Positions 8,653 through 16,726 of a stretch of 64,000 nt of DNA are shown here, piece after piece; position 1 is the first letter of the stretch; each line of letters starts with the position of its first letter. The notes under the pieces are model-generated. The model had not been told where the DNA came from and did not search any database. It worked only from the letters and a program-made list of their open reading frames with translations. The translations under genes and the position numbers were made by a program. The stretch is from SIG714 sp964638675. GTDB lineage: Bacteria > Bacillota > Clostridia > Oscillospirales > CAG-272. The stretch is taken from assembly GCA_964638675.1 (NCBI GenBank), contig CAZXAU010000001.1, forward strand, positions 213,550-277,549. Reading direction: 5' to 3'.

Positions 8653-8786
8653 ATATGTGACTATGGCTTTCGCATTGCGAAAGCTTCCTTTCTTGCGGAA
8701 TTGAGGCTGGTTTTGCGGAGCAAAATCGCCTTTTCGGTGACGAAAGCCGCAAAATGCTGTTTGAAAGACTTATCTTTCAAACTTTT
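8653..8786 (-). repeat. Dispersed structured leader element, copy A (before aroC)
   Basis: 134 bp between aroB and the aroC start codon, about 70-80 per cent identical by eye to copies B (12774-12910) and C (18612-18748). In transcript order it has GTTTGAAAGAT / GTCTTTCAAAC (10 bp plus a GU), GGCTTTCG, a CGTC...GGCG stem, TTTTGC TCC GCAAAA, the Shine-Dalgarno AAGAAAGGA, and then GCTTTCGC AAT GCGAAAGC. An ATG in that last loop opens a 4-codon frame (8661-8675). The element ends exactly at the aroC ATG. It encodes no transposase and is not flanked by obvious direct repeats. Confidence 0.85.
8661..8675 (-). other. Micro-ORF MRKP in the loop of copy A
   Basis: ATG CGA AAG CCA TAG. The ATG lies in the loop of the terminal hairpin, about 10 nt after the GAAAGGA Shine-Dalgarno. 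Its stop codon is 8 nt before the aroC start, a distance suited to termination-reinitiation. The same peptide is encoded at the same place in copy C. Translation is inferred only. Confidence 0.35.
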
Positions 8787-8832
8787 ATCTCTTTTCGAGT
8801 GCGGAAATACTCTGCACCCCGAAGAATTTGAA

Positions 8833-9840
8833 TTATTCAAAGTAGGCGATCTTTTCACGCAGTGCCGAAATTTCGACATCCTTCATTTCAAAGCTTCCCG
8901 GTTCATTGACTGTAATTATCGTTATTTTTTTGCCGTGTGTTTTCTTGTCGTGCGTCAATGCCTCAAAGATCATGTCTCCGTCATCGTGACATTCGGTCGG
9001 CAGTGAGAGCTTGCGAAGGACATTGATAAGACGTTCTCTCACGGCATCCGAACACATCGGAAGCATTCCGAGTGCGACGCACTCGCCGTGGTAGAGCTTG
9101 TTTGTTTTGCGCATGCTTTCGATTCCGTGTCCTATTGTGTGGCCGAAATTGAGAACCTTACGCAGTCCCGATTCTTTTTCATCCTGTTCAACCACCGATT
9201 TTTTTATCATCAGTGATCTGACTGTGATCTCCTCAAGTATGGAAAAGGGATCTTCTCTTTCCATCATTTCAAAGAGCTCGCGATCGCTCGTGAGCGCCAT
9301 TTTCACAGCTTCGGAAAGACCGTTTGATATCTGGCGGCGTGGAAGGGTGGTTGTGAGGTCTGTGTCAATGATAACCTTGCTCGGCGGATAGAAGCTGCCG
9401 ATGATATTTTTTATGTTTCCGAGATTTACTGCCGTTTTTCCGCCTATTGACGAATCGATCTGCGAGAGCACCGTAGTCGGGATATTGTAAAAATCTATTC
9501 CGCGCATATAGGCCGATGCGGCAAAGCCCGAAAGATCGCCGACAACGCCGCCTCCCACGGCTACCACCGCATCACGGCGTGAAAATGAGTTTTCAAGCAT
9601 GATCTCAAGCAGGTGTTTCCATGTATTGATGCTCTTGCTCCGCTCGCCGCTTCTGACCACGGTGATGAATGGCTCCCGGCAGCATTTTGCGACCTTTTCG
9701 GAATACTCACACGGAACATTGTCGTCTGTGACAATAAGGACCTTTCTGTCAAGATTCAAAAGGGTGGATATTCTGTCTATATTTCCTCGTGCAATATCTA
9801 TATCGTAACTGCCGACGCTTGTTTTTACCGGAATTATCAT
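8833..9840 (-). CDS. aroB: 3-dehydroquinate synthase
   Basis: 335 aa. It converts DAHP to 3-dehydroquinate using NAD and a divalent metal. Visible motifs are SGERSKSINTW, GGGVVGDLSGFAASAYMRGI (nucleotide-binding loop), PTTVLSQIDSSIGGKTAVNL, and NFGHTIGHGIES with the metal-binding histidines; a final KKTHGKKI region is also typical. It is the first gene of the aromatic operon, read from a consensus promoter at 10003-10031 through a leader of about 155 nt. The Shine-Dalgarno is weak (AGGACAGG). A 46-bp gap separates its stop from the repeat element before aroC. Confidence 0.94.
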   Translation of the reverse strand: MIIPVKTSVGSYDIDIARGNIDRISTLLNLDRKVLIVTDDNVPCEYSEKVAKCCREPFITVVRSGERSKSINTWKHLLEIMLENSFSRRDAVVAVGGGVVGDLSGFAASAYMRGIDFYNIPTTVLSQIDSSIGGKTAVNLGNIKNIIGSFYPPSKVIIDTDLTTTLPRRQISNGLSEAVKMALTSDRELFEMMEREDPFSILEEITVRSLMIKKSVVEQDEKESGLRKVLNFGHTIGHGIESMRKTNKLYHGECVALGMLPMCSDAVRERLINVLRKLSLPTECHDDGDMIFEALTHDKKTHGKKITIITVNEPGSFEMKDVEISALREKIAYFE

Positions 9841-9885
9841 ACTATCTGCCTGTCCTGTATATATCGTTTATTTAACTTTACTTAT

Positions 9886-9912
9886 TTATCTTCTTTATCT
9901 TCTTTATCTTCA
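9886..9912. repeat. Three 9-bp tandem repeats TTATCTTCT in the aroB leader
   Basis: TTATCTTCT, TTATCTTCT and TTATCTTCA lie in direct succession. The transcribed strand reads AGAAGATAA repeats, so the leader has a purine-rich, unstructured tract between the promoter and aroB. It shares the TTATC core with the 10-bp-period array at 381-425. Confidence 0.7.
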
Positions 9913-10002
9913 GCCCGTCACGATTATACCTGTCAGTATTGAATAATTTCAGGCTTTACGGTTGCATGATCGGACTTATATAATCAAATCAATATCCGAT
10001 AA

Positions 10003-10031
10003 AGTATACCACAAAGTGCTGACTTTGTCAA
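10003..10031 (-). promoter_or_regulatory. Consensus sigma-A promoter of the aromatic operon
   Basis: Read on the minus strand: TTGACA (10026-10031), 17-bp spacer, TATACT (10003-10008). The predicted start is near 9996, leaving a leader of about 155 nt before aroB. An ATCGGA...TCCGAT pairing opens the leader. I looked for a T-box specifier/antiterminator motif and for a Phe, Tyr or Trp leader peptide and saw neither. The rest of the 501-bp lon-aroB gap holds the lon leader. Confidence 0.85.
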
Positions 10032-10153
10032 CAGACAGGCGAAAAAAAGTATATCAGCCCTTCTTATTAAAAAGCATTATCCGCAGAGCACTTGCGACGA
10101 TTATTGTGCTCAAGCAAAAATTAACAAAAAATTTAAATAATAAGTGGCTTGCA

Positions 10154-10162
10154 TGATATAAT
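10154..10162 (+). promoter_or_regulatory. Candidate extended -10 promoter for lon
   Basis: TGATATAAT is an extended -10 without a good -35. A second TATAAT at 10170-10175 has a partial -35 (CTTGCA, 10148-10153). The resulting lon leader would be about 170 nt and contains GGTATT/AATACC (10183-10216) and TCTGCC/GGCAGA (10283-10299) pairings, plus a GGAGG near 10250 with no start codon after it. No CtsR or HrcA (CIRCE) operator is seen. Confidence 0.45.
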
Positions 10163-10341
10163 AAAGTATTATAATAAAGTGTGGTATTAGCATAATTCGC
10201 AACTGCAAGCAATACCGGAAACAAAAAAGATAAAAAATTGGATATATACGGAGGTTTCGCATAAAAAACATCCGTCAGATATTCTGCCGGGCAGGCAGAT
10301 AATTCAGCACAGCATAAACGCAGAAAGAATGATATACTACT

Positions 10342-12732
10342 ATGAATACGAAGAAAGATTATTTATTCAATTATCCTGAGGGAATGACTCCGTGTATAGC
10401 ACTTGAGGATCATGTTGTTTTTCCGACGATCCCGGCTACCGTTGAGATAAATGACGAGGGCGAGATTGAAATATGCGAACAGGTTTATGAAAACGGTGAG
10501 GAGATATTTCTTGTGCTCAGACGCCTTCCGCCGAGCGATTTTTTCCTCCATTCCGACAATGAACTGTTTTCTGTCGGATGCATCGGAAAGATCACACATA
10601 TTGAAAAGACAGACAATGGTATAGCAATTGTTTTTGTCGGGGAAGGAAGAGCAAGAATTCTCGGATCGAAGTTTGCACTGCATGCAGTGCAGATCTGTAG
10701 AATGAGAGAAAGAAACAGGGATTTTGAGAGAGAACCGAAGGATGATGTCAGGATCTCGATCTGTAAAAAATATTTTAAAGAGCTGACAAAGCTGATACCC
10801 CGTTTTCCCGAAGATCTGAGAAATGAAATTCTGGATGAGCCCTCACTTTCACGGCTTGTTGACAGAATGGCTTTTTCCTCACTTGTAAGTCCGGGGCATA
10901 AACAGCAGATTCTTGAGGAGAGCGATGTTAAAAAACGCCTTGAGCTTTTTGAGGATCTGAGTGCCGAAGAGCTCAACCAGGTTTACAATGAGCTTGATCT
11001 TCATAAAAAGGTCAAGAGAATGATCGACGGCGATCAGAGAGAATACTTTTTGAGGGAACAGCTCAAGGCTATAAAAGAAGAGCTGGGTGAGAGCAATTCT
11101 CAGCAATCTCCGAACAATCTCTTTGACGATGCCGAAGATGATGATGAGCTTGTCGAATACAGAAAAAAGGTAATTGCTCAGCACTTTCCGAGAGATGTTC
11201 AGGAAAAACTTCTCAAGGAAGTGGGGAAGCTTGCAAAAACTCCCTATTCTTCTGCCGAGTCCACCGTTATAAGGAACTATATCGACACCTGTCTTGAGAT
11301 TCCGTTCTCGAAAAAATCTAAGGATGTGACGAGCGTTGAAAAGGCAAGGGCTCAGCTTGAAAAGGATCATTACGGTCTTGAGAAGGTCAAGGAGAGGATT
11401 CTTGAATACATAGCTGTAAAACAGCTGAATCCCGACATAAAGAATCAGATAATCTGTCTTGTCGGTGCACCCGGTGTCGGAAAGACTTCGATAGTATCGT
11501 CAATTGCAAAGGCAATGGGCAGGGAATATGTCAGGGTGTCTCTCGGCGGAGTCAAGGATGAGGCGGATATAAGAGGTCACAGAAAAACTTATGTCGCATC
11601 GATGCCTGGAAGAATAGTTGCAGCACTGATTCAGGCAAAGGTGAAAAATCCGGTTGTATTGCTCGATGAGATCGATAAGCTCTCAAATGATTTCAAGGGT
11701 GACCCGGCTTCGGCACTGCTTGAAGTGCTTGATTCAGAGCAGAATAAAGCATTTCGTGATCATTTTGTTGAAATACCTGTTGATCTGTCCGAGTGCGTAT
11801 TCATCGCAACGGCAAACTCGCTTGAGCATGTCGCAAGACCGCTTATCGACCGTATGGAGATAATCGAACTTCCGATATATAACCGCCGTGAAAAATTCGA
11901 GATCGCAAAGGGCTTTCTCTTTCCAAAACAGCTATCCCGCCACGGGATGACAAAAAGGCAGTTGAAAATAGACGACGAGGTCTATTATGAGATCGCTGAT
12001 AATTATACTCACGAGGCAGGTGTCCGTAATCTTGAGCGTGAAATCTCATCGCTTTGCAGAAAAGCGGCGAAAAAAATAGTGGACGGAGAAAAGAGCATTC
12101 ATATAACAGTGGAAAATCTGACCGATTTTGCCGGGCAAAGAAAGATTATTCCCGACCGTATATACGATCGTGATGAGATCGGAACGGTAAACGGACTTGC
12201 ATATACCGAACTCGGCGGAGAAATGCTCCGTGTTGAGGCGATTGCTATGGATGGAAGCGGAAAAACTCAATTCACGGGATCGCTCGGCGATGTAATGAAG
12301 GAATCTGCGCAGATTGCCGTATCATATATCAGAATGCACGCAAAAGAGCTCGGAATTGACGGTGAATTTTACAAGAACAAGGATCTGCACATTCATTTTC
12401 CCGAGGGGGCTGTGCCTAAAGACGGGCCTTCGGCAGGAGTTGCACTTTGCAGTGCGATACTCTCTGAGCTCGGCTCATATAAGGCGAGACGTGACGTTGC
12501 AATGACAGGAGAGATCACCCTGCACGGCAGAGTGCTTCCGATAGGAGGGCTTAAGGAGAAGACCATGGCAGCATACAAGGCAGGAGTTACAACAGTCCTG
12601 CTTCCCGAGGACAACCGCAAGGACCTTCCCGAGCTTGATGCATCAGTGCGTGAAAATATCAACTTTGTTTTCTGCAAAACCCTGTCCGATGTTTTCGCAA
12701 ACGCATTGATAATGCCAGGACAGCTTTCGTAA
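10342..12732 (+). CDS. lon: ATP-dependent Lon protease
   Basis: 796 aa, full length for LonA. The N-terminal LAN domain (residues about 15-205) is followed by a coiled middle, an AAA+ module with Walker A GAPGVGKTS at 374-382 and Walker B VVLLDEID at about 438-445, and a C-terminal protease with the catalytic Ser697 (DGPSAGVA) and Lys740 (GGLKEK), separated by 43 residues as in other Lon proteins. It degrades misfolded and regulatory proteins in the cytoplasm. It is followed by engB, the same order as lonA-ysxC in Bacillus. The Shine-Dalgarno is weak and the leader is long, so expression may be controlled after transcription. Confidence 0.96.
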   Translation: MNTKKDYLFNYPEGMTPCIALEDHVVFPTIPATVEINDEGEIEICEQVYENGEEIFLVLRRLPPSDFFLHSDNELFSVGCIGKITHIEKTDNGIAIVFVGEGRARILGSKFALHAVQICRMRERNRDFEREPKDDVRISICKKYFKELTKLIPRFPEDLRNEILDEPSLSRLVDRMAFSSLVSPGHKQQILEESDVKKRLELFEDLSAEELNQVYNELDLHKKVKRMIDGDQREYFLREQLKAIKEELGESNSQQSPNNLFDDAEDDDELVEYRKKVIAQHFPRDVQEKLLKEVGKLAKTPYSSAESTVIRNYIDTCLEIPFSKKSKDVTSVEKARAQLEKDHYGLEKVKERILEYIAVKQLNPDIKNQIICLVGAPGVGKTSIVSSIAKAMGREYVRVSLGGVKDEADIRGHRKTYVASMPGRIVAALIQAKVKNPVVLLDEIDKLSNDFKGDPASALLEVLDSEQNKAFRDHFVEIPVDLSECVFIATANSLEHVARPLIDRMEIIELPIYNRREKFEIAKGFLFPKQLSRHGMTKRQLKIDDEVYYEIADNYTHEAGVRNLEREISSLCRKAAKKIVDGEKSIHITVENLTDFAGQRKIIPDRIYDRDEIGTVNGLAYTELGGEMLRVEAIAMDGSGKTQFTGSLGDVMKESAQIAVSYIRMHAKELGIDGEFYKNKDLHIHFPEGAVPKDGPSAGVALCSAILSELGSYKARRDVAMTGEITLHGRVLPIGGLKEKTMAAYKAGVTTVLLPEDNRKDLPELDASVRENINFVFCKTLSDVFANALIMPGQLS

Positions 12733-12773
12733 AAAGTAAAAGTAAAATAAAGATGTTTGTTGACCCGGAGGTG

Positions 12774-12910
12774 AAAAGTTTGAAAGATGAATCTTTCAAA
12801 CAGTGTTTTGTGGCTTTCGCCACCAATGTGACGGCGATTTTGTAGTGCAAAACCAGCCACAATTACACAAGAAAGGAAGCTTTCGCAATGCGAAAGCTAT
12901 GGTCATAAAA
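12774..12910 (+). repeat. Dispersed structured leader element, copy B (before engB)
   Basis: 137 bp between lon and engB. Hairpin 1 is a perfect 11-bp stem, 12778-12788 with 12791-12801. A GTGGC/GCCAC hairpin, a CGCC...GGCG stem and a TTTTG...CAAAA hairpin follow. The Shine-Dalgarno GAAAGGA (12871-12877) precedes the terminal hairpin GCTTTCGC 12879-12886 / GCGAAAGC 12890-12897. A loop ATG at 12888 opens a 6-codon frame. The element ends at the engB ATG. An upstream GCTTTCGC after hairpin 1 can also pair with 12890-12897, so two folds compete. Confidence 0.85.
12888..12908 (+). other. Micro-ORF MRKLWS in the loop of copy B
   Basis: ATG CGA AAG CTA TGG TCA TAA. The ATG is in the hairpin loop, about 10 nt after GAAAGGA. 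The stop is 2 nt before the engB ATG at 12911. Compared with MRKP in the other copies, a single base change (TAG/TAA to ATG context) extends the frame by two codons but still ends it just before the gene. Translation is inferred. Confidence 0.35.
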
Positions 12911-13498
12911 ATGAATCTCAATCTGAATAATATAACACTGATAACTACAGGTCTGCCTGAGCAGTTTCCTCGTGATACACTGCCTCAGATCGCATTTTCG
13001 GGAAGATCAAATGTCGGTAAAAGCTCACTGATAAATGTGCTTCTCGGCAGAAAGTCGCTCGCAAGGGTGTCGTCCGCTCCCGGAAAGACGATAACTGTGA
13101 ATTTTTACCGCCTTGACAGTAAAATGTACGCTGTCGATCTTCCGGGCTACGGCTTTGCAAAACGCTTTGACGAAGAGCGGAGAAGATGGTCGGGACTTGT
13201 TGATACCTACCTTACAAAGAGTGAAAACCTCAAGGGGGTCGTTCAGCTCATAGATATGAAGGTCGGCCCGACAAGCGACGATATTACAATGCTTGATTAT
13301 CTGAATCAATCTTCTCTGCCGTATATTGTTGTGGCGACAAAGTCGGATAAGCTTAACAAGACGGAATACGAAAAAATGCTGAATGCACTTCGTACACATC
13401 CGTACATAGGAAATGATGTTCCGATAATTCCGTTTTCGGCACTCAAGACGGTGAGCAAGGACAAGATCTGGGCTGAGATATTCAGAATTGTCGGATGA
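12911..13498 (+). CDS. engB: Ribosome biogenesis GTPase EngB (YsxC/YihA)
   Basis: 195 aa. A small GTPase needed for 50S subunit assembly. G1 is GRSNVGKSS, followed by the conserved KTITVNFY switch I area, G3 DLPGYGFAK, G4 ATKSDK and G5 FSAL. The open frame runs back to 12803 through the repeat, but that N terminus is the translated repeat and has no homologue-like content. The ATG at 12911 is chosen because all three repeat copies end at this position; 12899 (MVIK extension) is the alternative. It forms a pair with lon. Confidence 0.93.
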   Translation: MNLNLNNITLITTGLPEQFPRDTLPQIAFSGRSNVGKSSLINVLLGRKSLARVSSAPGKTITVNFYRLDSKMYAVDLPGYGFAKRFDEERRRWSGLVDTYLTKSENLKGVVQLIDMKVGPTSDDITMLDYLNQSSLPYIVVATKSDKLNKTEYEKMLNALRTHPYIGNDVPIIPFSALKTVSKDKIWAEIFRIVG

Positions 13499-13586
13499 TC
13501 GCCTATCTGTTACCGCCGCTCGGTTGTCTCCGATCTTTCGTGCAGGCTCATGTTGATCGGTTTTTACAAGAAAGGGAGTAAAAAAT

Positions 13587-14372
13587 ATGCTCAATTTACT
13601 AAGCTATTTAAGAATGGGCGGGAATTTTGCACTTGCCGCAATTCTTCTCATAGTGCTGCGTTTGCCCATAGTATTTTTTTCGCTTTCAATTCATGAGAGC
13701 TCGCACGGATATGCGGCGTACAAGCTTGGAGATCCCACAGCAAGAAATCTCGGAAGGATCACGCTCGATCCTCTCAAGCATTTCGATCCGATAGGAACGG
13801 TCTGTCTGCTCATTTTCGGAATAGGATGGGCAAAGCCTGTGCCGATAAATTCAAGATATTTTAAAAAGCCGAAAAGAGATATCGCACTCACAGCGGCGGC
13901 AGGACCGTTGTCTAATCTTGTTGCCGGATTCGGCGGTATTATAGTGCTTCGTATTCTTGACCTGATTGCATTTTCGGGGCAATACTTTGTATCGGCTTCA
14001 AACTCGGTTTTTCAGGGGTATATGTATAACGGATCACTTTCGGATTACGCCTTCAGTTTCATTTTTGAAACCGAAATATCTATGACTGTCCGTCTGTTGT
14101 TTGTGCTGATGCTCTTCCTTGAGATGCTTGCAATGATGAATATCGCACTTGCACTTTTCAATCTCATTCCGATTCCGCCGTTTGATGGCTCACGTATTGC
14201 TTTTGCGATCCTTCCGAATAAGATCTATTTCGGAGTGATGAAGTACGAGAGATATATAATGATCGCTTTTATCGTTTTATTCTACTTCTTCGGAGGCGGA
14301 TTGTCGAGTGCGGCATCTGCGGTGTTTGACGGCATATATAAGCTGATCTCACTGATCACTCCGTTTGCCTGA
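13587..14372 (+). CDS. Site-2 protease family (M50) membrane metalloprotease
   Basis: 261 aa polytopic membrane protein. The zinc motif HESSHGYAAY appears early, in the first helix region (residues about 36-45), and NLIPIPPFDGSRI near residue 195 supplies the third zinc ligand; both are hallmarks of the compact M50B group without a PDZ domain. About five hydrophobic segments are visible. Substrates are unknown. It sits 67 bp upstream of scpA, and a small GGCGG-AACA-CCGCC hairpin (14388-14401) lies in the gap. The Shine-Dalgarno GAAAGGGAG precedes the start. Placement next to scpA-scpB is common in Clostridia, but a functional link is not established. Confidence 0.88.
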   Translation: MLNLLSYLRMGGNFALAAILLIVLRLPIVFFSLSIHESSHGYAAYKLGDPTARNLGRITLDPLKHFDPIGTVCLLIFGIGWAKPVPINSRYFKKPKRDIALTAAAGPLSNLVAGFGGIIVLRILDLIAFSGQYFVSASNSVFQGYMYNGSLSDYAFSFIFETEISMTVRLLFVLMLFLEMLAMMNIALALFNLIPIPPFDGSRIAFAILPNKIYFGVMKYERYIMIAFIVLFYFFGGGLSSAASAVFDGIYKLISLITPFA

Positions 14373-14439
14373 TAAAGGATAAGACATGGCGGAACACCGC
14401 CTAACATTCAAATGACATTCAATTAAGAGGGGCTGTTTA

Positions 14440-15234
14440 ATGTTAAGAACAGACAAAAAAGAATCACTGAACTTCAAGCTTGAAAAGTTTGAAGGACCGC
14501 TCGATCTTCTGCTCTCGCTGATATCAAAAAACGAGGTCGATATCAACGACATTCCGATAGCGATGATATTCGATCAGTATATGGAATATATAGATCGGAT
14601 GCGTGAGCTTGATATGGATATTGCCGGAGAGTTTCTGACAATGGCGGCTGAGCTCATGCTTATAAAGAGCAGAATGCTCCTTCCGAAAGTCAAGAACGAA
14701 GAGAACGGCGAAGACCCCAGAGCTGACCTCACCGCAAGGCTTATTGCATATCAGATACTTAAAGAAGTAAAAGAGCCGATGGCTGAGCTTTATGCACAGT
14801 TCAGTGGAAGAAGTGCAAAAGAGAGCGACGAGATCGATATAGACCGTTCATTTGTCGCACCTCATGAGCTCGAAGCACTCACACGTGCTTTAGAACGGAT
14901 CGAAGTTAGACGAAGGATCATGGAGGACTCGAAAAATGCCGATATGGCGAGTTCGCTCAATACCATTGTCGTAAAGAAGATCACACCTACCGATCAGAAG
15001 GTCGTATCTATACTGAGATTGCTGAAAAGAAACGGAGCTGCCGATTTTGAAACGATCTTGCTCAACAACAATACAAGATCGGATATTGTTGCGACATTCC
15101 TTGCCACTCTTTCGCTGATTGCAAAGCATATTATATACATCAGCAGTGAAAATGAGTATAATATTCCTGTTTTGGAGATAAACTATGACAGAAGAAAAGA
15201 AGACAATTCAAACTTCAATGCCGATTTCGAATAA
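14440..15234 (+). CDS. scpA: Segregation and condensation protein A
   Basis: 264 aa kleisin. The N-terminal FKLEKFEGPLDLLLSLI and the central AGEFLTMAAELMLIKSRMLL block are diagnostic. ScpA bridges SMC heads and, with ScpB, forms condensin for chromosome compaction and segregation. The C terminus contains the winged-helix segment that contacts an SMC head. It has AAGAGGGG 9 nt before the start. The 3' end overlaps scpB by 50 bp, a strong sign of coupled synthesis. No smc gene is in the window. Confidence 0.95.
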   Translation: MLRTDKKESLNFKLEKFEGPLDLLLSLISKNEVDINDIPIAMIFDQYMEYIDRMRELDMDIAGEFLTMAAELMLIKSRMLLPKVKNEENGEDPRADLTARLIAYQILKEVKEPMAELYAQFSGRSAKESDEIDIDRSFVAPHELEALTRALERIEVRRRIMEDSKNADMASSLNTIVVKKITPTDQKVVSILRLLKRNGAADFETILLNNNTRSDIVATFLATLSLIAKHIIYISSENEYNIPVLEINYDRRKEDNSNFNADFE

Positions 15235-15871
15235 TGATCCCGTAAATGAAGACCATTTTGCCGGGGAACCGTCGGGAGATGGTGCGGCGAATCTCGATGA
15301 GATCGAGCTAGGCAGAGCTCTGAATGCGGTTTTGTTTGCGGCAGGGTACCCTGTCGAATACGATAAACTGTCGCAGATCTTTGCTCGTGATAAACGTGAC
15401 ATGAAGAGATTCATCCGTTCGCATTCGCTGAAATTCAATGAGCTTGGACTCGGAATAATGATCCTGACCTTCGATGATAAGGTTCAGATGTGTACGACTG
15501 AAGGATATAAGGATTATATAAGACAGGCACTCGGCATAAAAATGAGCGGAAAGCTTTCAAATTCTCTTCTTGAGGTGCTTGCGATAATTGCGTATAATCA
15601 GCCCTGTACCAAGCTGTTTATAGAAAATGTAAGAGGTGTTGACTCGTCTTATGCCCTGACATCGCTTGTCGAGAGGGAGCTGATCGAGTCAAAGGATCGC
15701 CTTGATGTTCCGGGAAGACCTCTTTTATACAGCACGACCGATACATTTCTTCGCGTGTTCGGGATAAATTCGCTCGATGAGCTTCCAAAGTCTGACAGTG
15801 CCGTGAAAGATAAGGAAAGCGAAGAGCTGAGCGATGATGATATTTTGAAAAATTTTCAGCTTAAAGACTGA
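15185..15871 (+). CDS. scpB: Segregation and condensation protein B
   Basis: 228 aa. Tandem winged helices are seen from residue about 40 (ELGRALNAVLFAAGYPV) to 190, with LLEVLAIIAYNQPCTKLFIENVRGVDSSYAL and GRPLLYSTTDTFLRVFGI as family signatures. An acidic N-terminal extension of about 38 residues and an acidic tail flank the core. It dimerises and binds the ScpA linker. The start inside scpA is supported by TTTTGGAG with 8 nt spacing. The following 100-bp gap is A-rich, with several ATAA motifs and no terminator. Confidence 0.95.
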   Translation: MTEEKKTIQTSMPISNNDPVNEDHFAGEPSGDGAANLDEIELGRALNAVLFAAGYPVEYDKLSQIFARDKRDMKRFIRSHSLKFNELGLGIMILTFDDKVQMCTTEGYKDYIRQALGIKMSGKLSNSLLEVLAIIAYNQPCTKLFIENVRGVDSSYALTSLVERELIESKDRLDVPGRPLLYSTTDTFLRVFGINSLDELPKSDSAVKDKESEELSDDDILKNFQLKD

Positions 15872-15974
15872 ATTATAAGGGTATAAATATAGAGAAACAT
15901 AAGGACATAAAGAGACATAAACATAGATAATCGGAATTATAAAATATGTTTAACGAAAGGTGGGAGGAATATCA

Positions 15975-16697
15975 ATGATTGCATTGTATATAATTGTTGT
16001 CATTCTTGCACTGATCGTTTTGATGCTTTTAATAAAAGCCGAGCTTGTTATAGAATACAAAAGCGAGTTTATAATGTATGGCAGGGTACTGTTTTTAAAA
16101 ATTCCGATAGTTCCCGGCAAAAAAAAGAAGATATACAGATCGCTGACGCCGGCTCAGATTAAAAAACTCGAAGAGAAAAAGCTGAAAAAGGCAGAGAAAA
16201 AACAGCTGAAAAAAGAAAAAAAACGTGTTGAAGATGATAAAAAAAACAAAACCAAAGCGATTCCCGAAAAAAGAAGCTTTTCCGATACGCTTGAGCTTGT
16301 TTTATTTATAAAGGATCTGGCACAGGAGATCATATCACGTTTTTTCGGACGGTTGAAAACAAGGGTTTATTCACTCAGGTTGCTTATAGGCATGGGAGAT
16401 GCCTCAACAACAGGACTTACCTATGCCGCTGTCATGAGTGCACTTTCCGGGCTACTCGAGTTTCTTGACATGCATTCGGGATTGAAAATAGATGATAAAG
16501 ACAGCATCGGAGTGTATCAGTACTATACCGATAAAAAGATCGAAGCCGATATAAAGATCTCCTTTTCACTCAGATTATATCAGGCACTTTCGATCGTAAT
16601 TCCGCCGGGATGGCGTGGACTTGTCTACTATATCAAGAGAGTATTGAAAAGCAACGATGGGACAGGCAGACCGGTAAACAAAAAATTGAAAAAATAA
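15975..16697 (+). CDS. DUF2953 membrane-anchored protein (YtfI-like)
   Basis: About 240 aa. One N-terminal transmembrane helix (residues 2-22, IALYIIVVILALIVLMLLI) is followed by a very lysine-rich charged segment (about residues 50-95) and a C-terminal globular DUF2953 region containing GMGDASTTGLTYA. In Bacillus the homologue ytfI precedes ytfJ, and here too the next gene is the YtfJ/GerW homologue, 29 bp on. The start at 15975 has GGGAGG 7 nt upstream; a GTG at 15960 is less likely. The biochemical role is unknown; conservation with GerW suggests a spore-related function. Confidence 0.85.
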   Translation: MIALYIIVVILALIVLMLLIKAELVIEYKSEFIMYGRVLFLKIPIVPGKKKKIYRSLTPAQIKKLEEKKLKKAEKKQLKKEKKRVEDDKKNKTKAIPEKRSFSDTLELVLFIKDLAQEIISRFFGRLKTRVYSLRLLIGMGDASTTGLTYAAVMSALSGLLEFLDMHSGLKIDDKDSIGVYQYYTDKKIEADIKISFSLRLYQALSIVIPPGWRGLVYYIKRVLKSNDGTGRPVNKKLKK

Positions 16698-16726
16698 TAA
16701 ACAAATATATAATGGAGGAACTACAA

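Noticed and set aside
8661..8879. 72-codon open frame covering repeat copy A and the aroB 3' end
   Set aside because: It is a translation of the repeat and of out-of-frame aroB; only the last four codons (MRKP) are conserved among copies.
9841..9996. T-box or aromatic leader-peptide attenuator in the aroB leader
   Set aside because: No T-box antiterminator motif, no terminator stem with T run, and no run of Phe, Tyr or Trp codons after a Shine-Dalgarno.
10246..10275. GGAGG near 10250 as start of a small gene before lon
   Set aside because: No ATG, GTG or TTG in suitable distance opens a frame of any length.
12803..12910. N-terminal extension of EngB through the repeat element
   Set aside because: The same repeat in another frame context gives a similar extension before RluB, so the residues reflect the repeat DNA, not a protein domain.
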